A stretch of 64,000 nt of DNA, taken from NCBI RefSeq assembly GCF_016584105.1, contig NZ_NRSM01000010.1:1-64000 (forward strand), written 5' to 3'. The first letter of the stretch is position 1; each line of letters starts with the position of its first letter. Below the pieces are notes generated by a model that saw nothing but the letters and a program-made list of their open reading frames with translations, did no database searches and was not told the origin of the DNA. The translations under genes were made by a program, and so were the position numbers. Below are positions 1-8,800 of the stretch, piece by piece. The stretch is from Ectothiorhodospira shaposhnikovii (lineage in GTDB: Bacteria; Pseudomonadota; Gammaproteobacteria; Ectothiorhodospirales; Ectothiorhodospiraceae).

Positions 1-79
1 CACAGGTGGATATTATGTGATATATGGTTAGGAGGCAACAAAACAACCAGCTTTTCCGTTGAGAAAGTGAAATTTGTGA

Positions 80-583
80 ATGAACGCCAAGGTAGAGATC
101 AACCAGATATTCCGGTTACCCCATCTGCAGAAGAACCTCTCCCGCCACGGTCTCTCCGCCAATCCGCTGATCCGGGAGCGCTATGACGTGATCCGCCTGC
201 AGATTGCCAGGGTACTGCGGGAAATCCGCCAGCTCCGGACCCAGGACCCGGAGACTGTCACCAGACTGTCACTGGATGCCATTAAGCTGTCGGTGCAGAA
301 ATCCGGCCGCAGCTTCACGGCGGACCTCAATGAGCTGATCCGTGGCAGACGCCTGTCCTCCTCCATCGCCACGTCGATGATGAACGACGAGAACTATGCC
401 TTCGAGATCTGCTCGAACCTGATCGAGGCCAGCCATGCACTGCTGCTCCCACCCACGCGGGCGGAACAGTCCGCCGAAGGTCAGCTGGCACTGAATGAAC
501 AGGATATTGCGCGGATGGCCGGGGGCAACACCAATCCCAGGACTCGGACGCACACTGATGAAAACGAAAAAACTGCTGGCTAG
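80..583 (+). CDS. Hypothetical protein, possible PhoU-like tail of a Na/Pi symporter
   Basis: A 167-residue, mainly helical, soluble protein of unproven function. The middle section (about residues 60-115) has the pattern SGRSFTADLNELIR followed by SIATSMMNDENYAFEI, which resembles from memory the C-terminal PhoU-like helices of Na/phosphate cotransporter family proteins. No membrane segments are present, so it would be either a detached tail or a stand-alone protein. An in-frame stop (77-79) touches the ATG, which excludes an in-frame N-terminal extension, and only 79 AT-rich bases are visible upstream. A GGAGG-like motif at 31-35 is too far from the ATG to serve it. The end overlaps the next gene by 26 bases. 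The family match is a memory-based inference and the frame could be a truncated relic. Confidence 0.5.
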   Translation: MNAKVEINQIFRLPHLQKNLSRHGLSANPLIRERYDVIRLQIARVLREIRQLRTQDPETVTRLSLDAIKLSVQKSGRSFTADLNELIRGRRLSSSIATSMMNDENYAFEICSNLIEASHALLLPPTRAEQSAEGQLALNEQDIARMAGGNTNPRTRTHTDENEKTAG

Positions 584-827
584 GCTGGCCGGTTTTCTCA
601 GCGCGGATCAGACCGCCCAGCAAAAAGAGCTCAAATCCATCCGCAAGGTGTTGAAGAAACTCAAGGCCAAGGAACGGGATCTGAATGCCAGGCTGGAACA
701 GACCCCGCCCGGCGATGAGCACGGGGAGATTGTGCAGAAACTGCAGGTGATCTACGCCCAGCGCCGCAAGGGCGTGGAACGGGTACGGGAGCTCAAGGGA
801 CGCAAGCAGGATCCGTCCACCCCCTGA
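558..827 (+). CDS. Small coiled-coil hypothetical protein
   Basis: An 89-residue, lysine- and arginine-rich protein starting at the ATG at 558. An earlier start at 495 is possible but adds a low-complexity stretch lying entirely inside the preceding gene. Residues about 17-75 alternate charged and hydrophobic positions (for example KSIRKVLKKLKAKERDLNAR), as expected for a long amphipathic helix or coiled coil. There is no signal peptide, cysteine or membrane segment. The start overlaps the end of the upstream gene by 26 bases, which suggests co-translation with it. Function unknown; I do not recognise a named family. Confidence 0.6.
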   Translation: MKTKKLLARLAGFLSADQTAQQKELKSIRKVLKKLKAKERDLNARLEQTPPGDEHGEIVQKLQVIYAQRRKGVERVRELKGRKQDPSTP

Positions 828-895
828 TCCCGGGCATGGGCATCGGGACCGGATATGAGGCAAAATGAAGGCTCGACCCGGCCCGGGGTCCCATC

Positions 896-1783
896 GTGCC
901 TAACTGGAGCCTCACCTTGAGTACGACAACGAAGGACACCACCCGATCTCCCCGCTGGATTCCCATCACCCTGGCCCTGAGTTCCCTGGCCAGTCTCATG
1001 GGGTCCATGGTCCTGCTGGGACAAGGGGCGCTGATCTCCCTGACCCTGTTCATCATCCTGTTCCCCATCACGCTCATCAACCTGCTGGTGCGCTGGTGGC
1101 CGCGACATCGCTGCGAACGCATGCGCAACGAAAGACGCTGGAAACGCCGCCTGAATTTCACCGCGGCGGGGGTGCTGGTGGCGGCCGGAATCAACCTGTT
1201 CGCCGGGGTGAACTTCTTCGGCACCCCGCTCGGGACCACCCTGCTGGTGGCCGGCACCCTGCTGCTGCCACCGGCCATCATCATGGCCATCCTGTCCTTT
1301 TCCCTGGGACGTTCCGACGTGACCCAGACCGTGCTGGCCGAAGACGAACACCTGGTCTTTCAGGCCGATACCCACTGGGCCATATTCCTGCCTCCCATCC
1401 AGCTCGTGACCCTGTGCCTGCTGCTGGTGCTGGGCCCCTTCGGGCTGGGGGGCGAGGTCATTGCCGCCATCATTTACCTGGCGGTGCTGCCAGGCATGAT
1501 GGCCCGGGCACTGGCCATCTTCCTCAACACGGAAGTCTCCATCACCGATCGACGCATGATCACCGTGACAGGTACGGTGCTGCGCCGGACCCGGGTCATG
1601 GAACTGGGCGAGATCAAGGCGGCGGGGATTTACCGAAGCTGGCTGGGTCGTCTGCTCGGCTACGGCAAGGTGGGCATCATCTGCCATGGCGGACAGAGCC
1701 TGAAACTGCCCGGAATCGCGGATCCGGAATCCTTGAGGGACATGCTGGATCCGTCCGGACGGGTGGTCACCAGCTCATTCTGA
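896..1783 (+). CDS. Membrane protein with bacterial PH domain (YdbS-like, bPH2)
   Basis: A 295-residue inner-membrane protein. Hydrophobic helices fall at about residues 22-65 (two), 90-137 (two) and 161-210 (two). A C-terminal bacterial PH-like domain follows (about 212-285), recognisable from VSITDRRMITVTGTVLRRT and from WLGRLLGYGKVGI, the hallmark 'LGxGxV' turn of the YdbS/bPH2 family. The role of these proteins is poorly known; they are often linked to membrane stress. The start used is GTG 896; a TTG at 917 preceded by GGAG at 906 is an equally good candidate. The next gene follows after 11 bases and is probably co-transcribed. The family call is firm, the function is not. Confidence 0.75.
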   Translation: MPNWSLTLSTTTKDTTRSPRWIPITLALSSLASLMGSMVLLGQGALISLTLFIILFPITLINLLVRWWPRHRCERMRNERRWKRRLNFTAAGVLVAAGINLFAGVNFFGTPLGTTLLVAGTLLLPPAIIMAILSFSLGRSDVTQTVLAEDEHLVFQADTHWAIFLPPIQLVTLCLLLVLGPFGLGGEVIAAIIYLAVLPGMMARALAIFLNTEVSITDRRMITVTGTVLRRTRVMELGEIKAAGIYRSWLGRLLGYGKVGIICHGGQSLKLPGIADPESLRDMLDPSGRVVTSSF

Positions 1784-1794
1784 GGTGTGTGCCG

Positions 1795-1971
1795 ATGAAA
1801 GTGGAAGTGACCGTGGAACTGGACATCGCCCTGTCCAAGGTCAGCCTGGGTGACATGCGCAGGCTGGCGGAACAGCTGTTCGCCGACCATGAGATCGAAG
1901 CGATCAGGCAGGTGCGGATCGTGGACGTAAAATTGAAACGGGAGTCCGGGTCCGAAGACTCCCGGTTCTGA
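1795..1971 (+). CDS. 58-residue hypothetical protein following the PH-domain gene
   Basis: A short soluble protein starting at ATG 1795 with a GAGGTG ribosome-binding site 7 bases upstream (1782-1787), which overlaps the stop of the PH-domain gene. The sequence reads as a beta strand (VEVTVELDIAL), an acidic/basic helix (about residues 19-34) and a second strand (VRIVDVKLKR) with a charged tail. It has no cysteine, signal or membrane segment. The good ribosome-binding site and tight spacing support a real gene. It could be a soluble partner of the membrane PH protein, but nothing in the sequence proves that. No family recognised. Confidence 0.55.
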   Translation: MKVEVTVELDIALSKVSLGDMRRLAEQLFADHEIEAIRQVRIVDVKLKRESGSEDSRF

Positions 1972-2003
1972 ATGTGTCGGCCTTCCCGCGAAAGCGGTGC
2001 TGA

Positions 2004-2795
2004 TCAGTCCGTGGAGCGGCGCCGGTCGGTGCGCAGGATGCCCCGGGGGCTTGCCCGCACAAATGCCACGAAATCCGCCACTTCCGGATGGACCTGAGCC
2101 AGCGGTGCCACGGCCTCCAGGCCCTGCTGCCGGTCACGCCCATCCACCAGATGCCGGAAGGCCTGATGCAGCGCACGGATGGTCTCGCCGGAAAAACCGC
2201 GGCGTCTGAGCCCGACCTTGTTGATGCCGACGGCACGGGCATAATTGCCGGAAGCCATGCAGTAGGGTGGCAGATCCCGGTTCAGGGCTGAGCCCATGCT
2301 GGTGAAGGCATGATGTCCCACCCGGCAGAACTGATGGACCAGGGTGAATCCCCCAAGCACCGCCCTGTCACCCACCTCACAATGCCCGGCCAGGGAGGCC
2401 GCATTGGAAAAGACGACATGGTCGCCCACATGGCAGTCATGGGCGATATGAACATAGGCCATGATGAGATTATCGGAACCCACCCGGGTCACACCGCCGC
2501 CCTTGGGGGTGCCGCGGCTGATGGTGACGTACTCCCGGATCACGGTGCGATCACCGATTTCCAGGGCAGTGGCCTCATCCCGGTACCCCAGATCCTGAGG
2601 GGCTTCCCCCAGGGAGGCGAACTGATAGATCTTGCAGTCCTCACCGATGCGGGTATCCCCGGTGATCACCACATGGGGACCGATCCAGCTCCCCCTGCCG
2701 ATACTCACCCCGGGGCCAATAACGGAAAAGGCCCCGATCTGCACTCCCTCCTCGATGCGCGCCCCTGGGTCCACGACGGCACGGGCATCGATCAT
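2004..2795 (-). CDS. lpxA: Acyl-ACP--UDP-N-acetylglucosamine O-acyltransferase LpxA
   Basis: First step of lipid A synthesis: moves a 3-hydroxyacyl chain from ACP to the 3-OH of UDP-GlcNAc in the cytoplasm. The 263-residue length is standard. Residues 1-190 are left-handed beta-helix hexapeptide repeats; HIAHD at 116-120 holds the histidine equivalent to catalytic His125 of the E. coli enzyme. The C-terminal helical part starts near residue 192 (INKVGLRRRGFS, the typical LpxA substrate-binding region). The ATG overlaps the fabZ stop by four bases, so translation is probably coupled. It is the last gene of the cluster: the usual following gene lpxB is absent, and convergent plus-strand genes begin 32 bases past the stop. 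Confidence 0.96.
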   Translation of the reverse strand: MIDARAVVDPGARIEEGVQIGAFSVIGPGVSIGRGSWIGPHVVITGDTRIGEDCKIYQFASLGEAPQDLGYRDEATALEIGDRTVIREYVTISRGTPKGGGVTRVGSDNLIMAYVHIAHDCHVGDHVVFSNAASLAGHCEVGDRAVLGGFTLVHQFCRVGHHAFTSMGSALNRDLPPYCMASGNYARAVGINKVGLRRRGFSGETIRALHQAFRHLVDGRDRQQGLEAVAPLAQVHPEVADFVAFVRASPRGILRTDRRRSTD

Positions 2796-3238
2796 GACTC
2801 CAGATCCTTACCGGCACACATGAGCGTTGCAGTGGCCACCACCTCGCCATTCACCCGGGCCTCGGCATTGAAGCGCCAGATACCCCGAACCACCCGCAGC
2901 AGTTCCACCCGCAGGTGAAGCTGATCGCCCGGCTCCACCTGGCGACGGAAACGGGCCTCGTCAATCCCCACGAAGAGATAGAGCTGCTGTTTGTCGGTCT
3001 CGCCCCGATGTTCCTGGGTCTTGAAGGCCAGCAGACCGGTGGCCTGGGCCAGTGCCTCCAGGATCAGTACACCGGGCATGACCGGACGAATGGGAAAGTG
3101 CCCCGGGAAATAGGGCTCATTGATGGAGACATTCTTGATGGCCTCCAGATATTCACCCGGTTTCACCTCGGTCACCCGATCCACCATCAGAAAAGGAAAA
3201 CGGTGCGGCAGGTAACGCAGCACCTCATGTATGCTCAT
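2792..3238 (-). CDS. fabZ: 3-hydroxyacyl-[ACP] dehydratase FabZ
   Basis: Removes water from 3-hydroxyacyl-ACP in fatty-acid elongation and competes with LpxA/LpxD for the same substrate, which explains its place between their genes. The hot-dog fold enzyme has 148 residues from ATG 3238; a TTG three codons earlier (3247) is possible. The active-site pair is visible: His47 in YFPGHFPIRPVMPG and Glu61 in LILEALAQA. PHRFPFLMVDRV near the N terminus is the family signature. The gap to upstream lpxD is about 210 bases and contains a palindromic repeat. The stop overlaps the lpxA start by four bases. Confidence 0.96.
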   Translation of the reverse strand: MSIHEVLRYLPHRFPFLMVDRVTEVKPGEYLEAIKNVSINEPYFPGHFPIRPVMPGVLILEALAQATGLLAFKTQEHRGETDKQQLYLFVGIDEARFRRQVEPGDQLHLRVELLRVVRGIWRFNAEARVNGEVVATATLMCAGKDLES

Positions 3239-3296
3239 GGAATCCAAGTTGTCATTCCTTATGTTGTTTCAGGAACTCCCGAACAAGCCCCCCTGA

Positions 3297-3369
3297 CGTC
3301 ACTCCCGCGGAGGCGGGAATCCAGCACTGTCAGCCCGTGACCGGGTTCCCGCTCGCGCGGGAGGGACTT
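3297..3369. repeat. Palindromic intercistronic repeat, copy A
   Basis: A 73-base element whose two halves are near-perfect inverted copies: CACTCCCGCGGAGGCGGG at the left pairs with the complement of CCCGCTCGCGCGGGAG at the right, around a short spacer. It lies between lpxD and fabZ, which are read through it on the minus strand. A second copy with the same core (CGTCACTCCCG, GCGGGA, TCCAG, ending GGGA..GACT) is at 31788-31859, also inside an operon. GC-rich long hairpins of this type are known as dispersed bacterial repeats. A role in mRNA stability or partial termination is inference. Confidence 0.8.
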
Positions 3370-3448
3370 GCCCGGAACATCCTTCATATGATCATTCGTT
3401 CACGATCACCCTGCAGATAACGCCTGCACACTGCCCGCGAACCACCAA

Positions 3449-4507
3449 TTATTCGTTGTCGGAGCCATCTCCGGCACCCTGGCGTGGGGCCTTATCCTCC
3501 AGGGACCTGACCCGCCGCGACAGACTGTCGAGCCGTCGCAAATGCGCCAGGCTGCGATTCCATTCCCGCGCCGGTGAAAATGGTACGCCGGAGGAATACA
3601 CACCGGGCTCCGGGATGGAGCGACTGACCAGGGTCATGCCGGTCACGGTTACACCATCGGCAATCTGGAGATGCCCCGCGATACCAACCCCTCCCCCGAT
3701 GGAGCAGCCTCTGCCGATCCTGGCACTACCGGCAATACCCACGCACCCTGCAATGGCGGTGTGGGCGCCGATATGGACGTTGTGGGCCACCTGAATCAGG
3801 TTATCCAGCTTCACGCCATCTTCGATCACGGTGTCTTCCAGCGCCCCGCGATCAATGGTGGTGTTGGCCCCCACCTCCACATCGTCGCCGATGATCACCG
3901 AACCCAACTGCGGCACCCTCACCCAGGACTCCCCGTCCCTGGCAAATCCGAAACCTTCCGACCCCACCACGGCCCCAGGGTGCAACAGCCCAAAGCGACC
4001 GATCCGGACCCGCGCCCCCACCGTGACCCGGGCAAAGAGACGGGTACCCTCTCCGATGAGGGCATCCTCGCCAATGATGCAACCCGGCCCCAGAATCACA
4101 TGGGCATCCAGCCGCGCCCCCGCCTCCACAACACACTGTGGCCCGACACATGCCGTAGGGTGTATCCGGGCCTGATCGCTGACCACGGCGGATGCGTGGA
4201 TTCCGGGCTCTGGAAGGGGAGGCGGATGGAGCAGGGTCGCCGCTCGCGCAAAAGCCAGATGAGGATTGGCGCAGACCAGGGCGGGTACCGGACACTGGCT
4301 CTGATGGCCGGCCTTCAGAATAACCGCGCCCGCCCGGGTCTGGCGCAGATCCGGGAGGAAGCGCTCATTGTTCATGAAGCCCAGTTGCCGGGGCGTGGCC
4401 TGGCCCAGGGTAGCCACCCCTTCAAGGACCAAAGCCCCGGCGTCGATGCCGGCCGCATGAATCTCGGCCCCGATGGCTTGCGCCAGCGTCTTGAGTGAAA
4501 CCCCCAT
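3449..4507 (-). CDS. lpxD: UDP-3-O-(3-hydroxyacyl)glucosamine N-acyltransferase LpxD
   Basis: Third step of lipid A synthesis: N-acylates UDP-3-O-acylglucosamine. 352 residues from ATG 4507; the codon before it is GTG and could also serve. An N-terminal uridine-binding domain (about 1-100) is followed by a long left-handed beta-helix of hexapeptide repeats (about 105-300). His242 in [12 protein letters not shown] matches the catalytic His239 of E. coli. A charged C-terminal helix (ending near GDGSDNE) closes the chain, slightly longer than usual. It sits 14 bases after skp, with which it is probably co-transcribed. Confidence 0.96.
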   Translation of the reverse strand: MGVSLKTLAQAIGAEIHAAGIDAGALVLEGVATLGQATPRQLGFMNNERFLPDLRQTRAGAVILKAGHQSQCPVPALVCANPHLAFARAATLLHPPPLPEPGIHASAVVSDQARIHPTACVGPQCVVEAGARLDAHVILGPGCIIGEDALIGEGTRLFARVTVGARVRIGRFGLLHPGAVVGSEGFGFARDGESWVRVPQLGSVIIGDDVEVGANTTIDRGALEDTVIEDGVKLDNLIQVAHNVHIGAHTAIAGCVGIAGSARIGRGCSIGGGVGIAGHLQIADGVTVTGMTLVSRSIPEPGVYSSGVPFSPAREWNRSLAHLRRLDSLSRRVRSLEDKAPRQGAGDGSDNE

Positions 4508-4521
4508 CACCCGTGCCCGGA

Positions 4522-5073
4522 TCAGCGCCGACTTCTCTGGTGCTGGCGACGCAGCTCCTCAAGTACCTTGCCGGTGATGTCGATGCGATCGCTGGCGAAC
4601 ATGACCGTGCGCTCGGTGACCACCAGGTCCACGTTTTCGGCACGGGCAATCTCCATGATCACGTTGTGCACCAATCGCTGGAGCTTGGCCAGTTCATCAT
4701 TGCGCCGTACGTTCAGGTCTTCCTGAAACATGTCCTGGTCGCGGGTGAAGTCCCGGGAACGGGTACGGAATTCGCGCTCAAGCTCGGCGCGGCGATCCGC
4801 TCCCATCACATCTGCATCCCGCTGCAGACGTTCCTGCATGCTGCGCAGGGCATCCCGTTCCGCCACCAGCCGCGCATCCCGGGGGGAGAATTCCTCTTCC
4901 AGGGCTCGCAGGGATGCCTCCGCCTGGGGAGACTGCTCCATGACACGATTGATGTTCACGAAGGCCACCTTGGCATTGGCCGCGGCAGTACCAGAGATCG
5001 CCAACAGACACACCAGCAGCAGGCTGGTCGTGATTCTCAGGATGTTGCGGTTCAAACTGTTTCTCCAATACAT
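4522..5073 (-). CDS. skp: Periplasmic chaperone Skp/OmpH
   Basis: Periplasmic trimeric chaperone that holds unfolded outer-membrane proteins on their way to BamA. 183 residues: a signal peptide (hydrophobic core about 13-28, probable cleavage after ANA at 32-34), a strand [11 protein letters not shown], then long charged helices (about 50-140) forming the tentacles, and a closing strand. Length and layout match OmpH/Skp. It lies 61 bases downstream of bamA and 14 upstream of lpxD, the standard order. BamA and Skp are classical sigma-E targets, and the sigma-E operon is also in this window. Confidence 0.94.
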   Translation of the reverse strand: MYWRNSLNRNILRITTSLLLVCLLAISGTAAANAKVAFVNINRVMEQSPQAEASLRALEEEFSPRDARLVAERDALRSMQERLQRDADVMGADRRAELEREFRTRSRDFTRDQDMFQEDLNVRRNDELAKLQRLVHNVIMEIARAENVDLVVTERTVMFASDRIDITGKVLEELRRQHQRSRR

Positions 5074-5134
5074 GTTCGGACAGGAGGCATATCAACCTCG
5101 CGGAACGACTACACCGTGGTCCCGCGGGATGCCA

Positions 5135-7432
5135 TCAGAAGGATGCACCGATGCTGAACTGAAAAGATTGCAGGCGATCTTCGGGCTTGTCATTTAACGC
5201 CTGCGCCAGACTGAATGTCAACGCACCAACGGGGGACAGCCAGGTCATGCCGGCACCGATGGAAGCCCGGATCTCTCCGGTTTCGAAATCATCATAGCTG
5301 GCAAACACCTGGCCGGCATCCAGGAACAGGCTCATGCGCACATTGGGCGCTTCATCCATGAACGGCGGCGGGAAGATCAGTTCGGCACTGCCCAGTACCC
5401 GGAAATTACCGCCAAACGGATCGTCGCGGCTGTCCCGGGGACCCAGGCTCAGATCCCGGTAACCACGCACCGAGCGGGTACCACCGGCGAAGAATTTCTC
5501 GAAGAACGGCAGATCACTGGAATCACCGTAGGCATCACCATAGGCCACCTCTCCCGACAGGGCGAAGGTCAGCCCCGGCCGTACGGGGACGAAAAGCTGG
5601 TTGCGGTAATCGACCTTGTAATATTCAAGATCGCTGCCCGGCAATGAAGCCTCCAGGCTGATCCGCTGCAAATTGCCCTTCTCCGCAAACACCGTCCGAT
5701 TGCGGGTGTCATGGATAAAACTGGTGTTCAGGGTATAGAGGTCATAGCGTTCGCCATTATCCTCAAGATACTGGAAGATCTCGTCCGGGGTGTTGTCGGA
5801 AGTGAGGATCTCCACCCGCTCATACCCTGGCGTGATGCGGAACGTGTTGTATTCGGTCAGTGGTATACCATAGGTGACGTTGGCGCCCAGCCGATTGGAA
5901 GAGTAACGGGATATGTCCGCCCGATACGCGTCGGTTTCCCGGTAGAAGATGTTGAACCCGCGACTGACGCCATCCAGGGTATGGTAGGGATTGGTGAAGG
6001 ACAGGCTATAGAGGGTGCTCACCCGGCTGTTGTTCAATGCCAGGGAGACCCGGTTGCCGGTGCCGAAGAAGTTTTCCTGGGACAGGCTGGTATTGAACAG
6101 CACGCCCTGGCTCTGGGAATAGCCGGCACCGATCATGAAGCTGCCGGACATGCGTTCCGATACTGTGATGTCCAGGTCCACCTGATCATCGGTTCCGGCT
6201 ACCCGGCGTGTCTCGACATTCACGTCCTCCACATAGGACAGGCGTTGCAGCCGGACACGGGAACGATCCACATTGGACGCGGAGTACCACCCTCCTTCCA
6301 TCTGACGCATCTCGCGTCGGAAGACCTCATCCCGGGTACGGGAGTTGCCGGTGAAGTTGATCCGGCGCACATAGACCCGCTGACCGGGATCGACGAAGAA
6401 GGTCAGCGAAACCGTCTGATCGGTTTCATCCAGCTGGGGAATGGGATTGACGTTGGCGAAGGCATATCCTTCGTCCCCCAGACGCCGGGTAATCCGGTTG
6501 GAAGTCTCGGTGATCCGGCTGCGGGAAAATATGTCACCCGGACTGATGGCCAGCAGATCCCGGAGTTCCTGTTCATCCACGATGAGGTTGCCCGCCAGGC
6601 TCACCTCGCTGACCCGGTACTGCTCTCCTTCATCGATATTGATGGTCACGTAAATATCCTTGCGATCCGGCGTCAGGGTGACCTGGGTGGAATCCACATT
6701 GAAATTGATGAAGCCGGAATCCAGGTAACGGGTACGCAGTTTTTCCAGGTCCCCCGCCAAACGTTGCTTGGAATAATGATCGCGGCGGCTGAACAGGGCG
6801 TACCAGCGGGGTATGCCGGAGTCGAAACGGCGGATCAGATCCGGCTCGGAATAGGCCTCGTTACCCACCACCCGAACCTGCTGGATCCTTGCCACCTGCC
6901 CCTCGGCGATCTCGATGACCACGTCCACCCGGTTGCGGGGTAGCGGCTCCACCTCCACATCCACCTGCACGTTGTACTTGCCGCGGGCGAAATACTGCTG
7001 CAGCAGTTCATTCTCCATGCGCTCCAGCACGGTGCGATTGAAGACACGCCCCCGGGCCATGCCCACCTGCCGGAGGGCATCCATGAGCTGATCGGTCTTG
7101 ATGTCCCGATTGCCACTGATGCGGATCTCGTTGATGGCGGGCCGTTCCTCCACCACCACCACCAGCACATCGTCACGACGGCGCAGGGAGATGTCGGAAA
7201 AAAAACCGGTACGGAACAGGGCCCGGATGATCTCCGGTGCCTGGCCGTCATCAAAGGCGTCCCCCACGGCTACTGGAAGATAGGTAAACACCGTGCCGGC
7301 AGCAATGCGCTGCAGACCCTCCACCTCGATGTCCTGGATCACAAAGCCGTTATCGGCCAGCGCCGATGTTGACCAACCCAGCATGGCGGCAAGGGCCAAT
7401 CCGGCAAGCAGACGTCGTGAGTCATGGGACAT
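5135..7432 (-). CDS. bamA: Outer membrane protein assembly factor BamA
   Basis: Central component of the BAM complex that folds and inserts beta-barrel proteins. The 765-residue precursor has a signal peptide (cleavage near ALA at 24-26), five POTRA domains (about 29-430) beginning VIQDIEVEGLQRI, and a 16-strand barrel. The conserved lid motif VRGY is at 655-658 (in GTRSVRGYRD). The last residue is phenylalanine in FQFSIGASF, the typical outer-membrane barrel ending. It starts 6 bases after rseP, so membrane protease and assembly factor are co-expressed. Complete and unremarkable. Confidence 0.97.
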   Translation of the reverse strand: MSHDSRRLLAGLALAAMLGWSTSALADNGFVIQDIEVEGLQRIAAGTVFTYLPVAVGDAFDDGQAPEIIRALFRTGFFSDISLRRRDDVLVVVVEERPAINEIRISGNRDIKTDQLMDALRQVGMARGRVFNRTVLERMENELLQQYFARGKYNVQVDVEVEPLPRNRVDVVIEIAEGQVARIQQVRVVGNEAYSEPDLIRRFDSGIPRWYALFSRRDHYSKQRLAGDLEKLRTRYLDSGFINFNVDSTQVTLTPDRKDIYVTINIDEGEQYRVSEVSLAGNLIVDEQELRDLLAISPGDIFSRSRITETSNRITRRLGDEGYAFANVNPIPQLDETDQTVSLTFFVDPGQRVYVRRINFTGNSRTRDEVFRREMRQMEGGWYSASNVDRSRVRLQRLSYVEDVNVETRRVAGTDDQVDLDITVSERMSGSFMIGAGYSQSQGVLFNTSLSQENFFGTGNRVSLALNNSRVSTLYSLSFTNPYHTLDGVSRGFNIFYRETDAYRADISRYSSNRLGANVTYGIPLTEYNTFRITPGYERVEILTSDNTPDEIFQYLEDNGERYDLYTLNTSFIHDTRNRTVFAEKGNLQRISLEASLPGSDLEYYKVDYRNQLFVPVRPGLTFALSGEVAYGDAYGDSSDLPFFEKFFAGGTRSVRGYRDLSLGPRDSRDDPFGGNFRVLGSAELIFPPPFMDEAPNVRMSLFLDAGQVFASYDDFETGEIRASIGAGMTWLSPVGALTFSLAQALNDKPEDRLQSFQFSIGASF

Positions 7433-7438
7433 TCGGTA

Positions 7439-8800
7439 TCAACCCAGGATTCGCATGAAATCATTGTAAAAGGCAAGCGTCATCAAAAGACCAATCAGCA
7501 TGATTCCGACCCGCTGGCCGATGGCCTCCACCGTCGGTGACACTGGACTGCCCTTGATGAGCTCCACGCAGTAATACAGCAGATGACCACCGTCGAGAAT
7601 GGGGATCGGCAACAGATTGATGATCCCCAGACTGATGCTGACGATGGCAAGAAAACCCAGAAATGCGGAGAATCCGATCACAGCCGTCACGCCCGCATAT
7701 TCGGCAATGCTGATGGGGCCCGCAATGTTGCTGACCGCCGCCTCGCCGGTCAGCAGGCGCCACATCACCCGCAGGGTCATGATGCTCATGTCCCAGGTCC
7801 GTTCCACGCCCTGGACGAATGCAGTCCAGGGCCCATGACGGACATGGGCCCGCATGGCCTCTGCAGTGAGCTCGTCCACGTGAGGATAAGCACCAATCAG
7901 ACCCACCCGCTCGCCGTTGACCTCGCGGCTGTCGGTCCGGATCACCAGAAATTCCTGCCGCCCCTCACGTTCGATCCACAGATCCATCGACTGCTCGGGG
8001 CGGGCCTGGACATGACCCACCCAAGACTGCCAGCTGTCGATGCGGATACCGTCCGCCTGCAGGATCCGGTCTCCGGATCGCAGTCCGGCGCGGGCCGCGG
8101 CGCCCTCAGGGATCAGCTCCCCCAGCACCGGCTCCGACCAGGCGTGCCAGGCAACGATGCCCAGCTTGTCCAGCAGAGGGCCCTCATCCAGCAGTCGGCG
8201 CCGATCGCTCAGGTCCAGTGAACGAATCACTTCCCTGCCCTGAGCATCACGCACCAGCACATCCACCCGGCGTCCATCCAGCCCCTGTTCGAGCAGATTC
8301 AGTGCGGCAAGTTCCCAGGTGGCCGTCTCGGTATCGTTCACCCGCAGAATCAGGTCCCGGGCCTCGAAACCGCCCTCGGCCGCCAGGGAACCGGGTTCCA
8401 CATGGCCCACCACGGGCTTGATGCCACTGACTCCGACCATGAACATCAGACTGTAGGCAAGGATGGCAAAGAGGAAATTCGCCGCCGGGCCGGCGGCGAC
8501 GATGGCCATGCGCCGACCCACGGTCTGGCGGTTGAAGGCGCGATGAAGCTCTGTCTCCGGCACCGGCTCCTCGCGCTCATCGAGCATCTTCACGTAACCA
8601 CCCAAGGGGATGGCGGCGATGACATATTCGGTGCGATCCCGGCCTGCCACCCGTGTCCACAGGGGACGACCGAAACCGATGGAGAAACGCTGCACCTTCA
8701 CCCCGCAGCGCCGGGCCACCCAGTAATGGCCGAACTCATGCACCGTCACCAGCAACCCGATGGCGACGATGAAAGCAAGAATGCTGATCAGAATGCTCAT
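7439..8800 (-). CDS. rseP: RIP metalloprotease RseP (site-2 protease)
   Basis: Intramembrane zinc protease that makes the second cut in anti-sigma factor RseA and so frees sigma-E. 453 residues. The zinc motif HEFGH is at 21-25 in the first membrane helix, and the third metal ligand Asp403 lies in LDG at 402-404, both in the expected places. Two periplasmic PDZ domains occupy about 120-310. Its substrate RseA is encoded at 38.5 kb of the same window. The start overlaps the dxr stop by four bases. Confidence 0.96.
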   Translation of the reverse strand: MSILISILAFIVAIGLLVTVHEFGHYWVARRCGVKVQRFSIGFGRPLWTRVAGRDRTEYVIAAIPLGGYVKMLDEREEPVPETELHRAFNRQTVGRRMAIVAAGPAANFLFAILAYSLMFMVGVSGIKPVVGHVEPGSLAAEGGFEARDLILRVNDTETATWELAALNLLEQGLDGRRVDVLVRDAQGREVIRSLDLSDRRRLLDEGPLLDKLGIVAWHAWSEPVLGELIPEGAAARAGLRSGDRILQADGIRIDSWQSWVGHVQARPEQSMDLWIEREGRQEFLVIRTDSREVNGERVGLIGAYPHVDELTAEAMRAHVRHGPWTAFVQGVERTWDMSIMTLRVMWRLLTGEAAVSNIAGPISIAEYAGVTAVIGFSAFLGFLAIVSISLGIINLLPIPILDGGHLLYYCVELIKGSPVSPTVEAIGQRVGIMLIGLLMTLAFYNDFMRILG

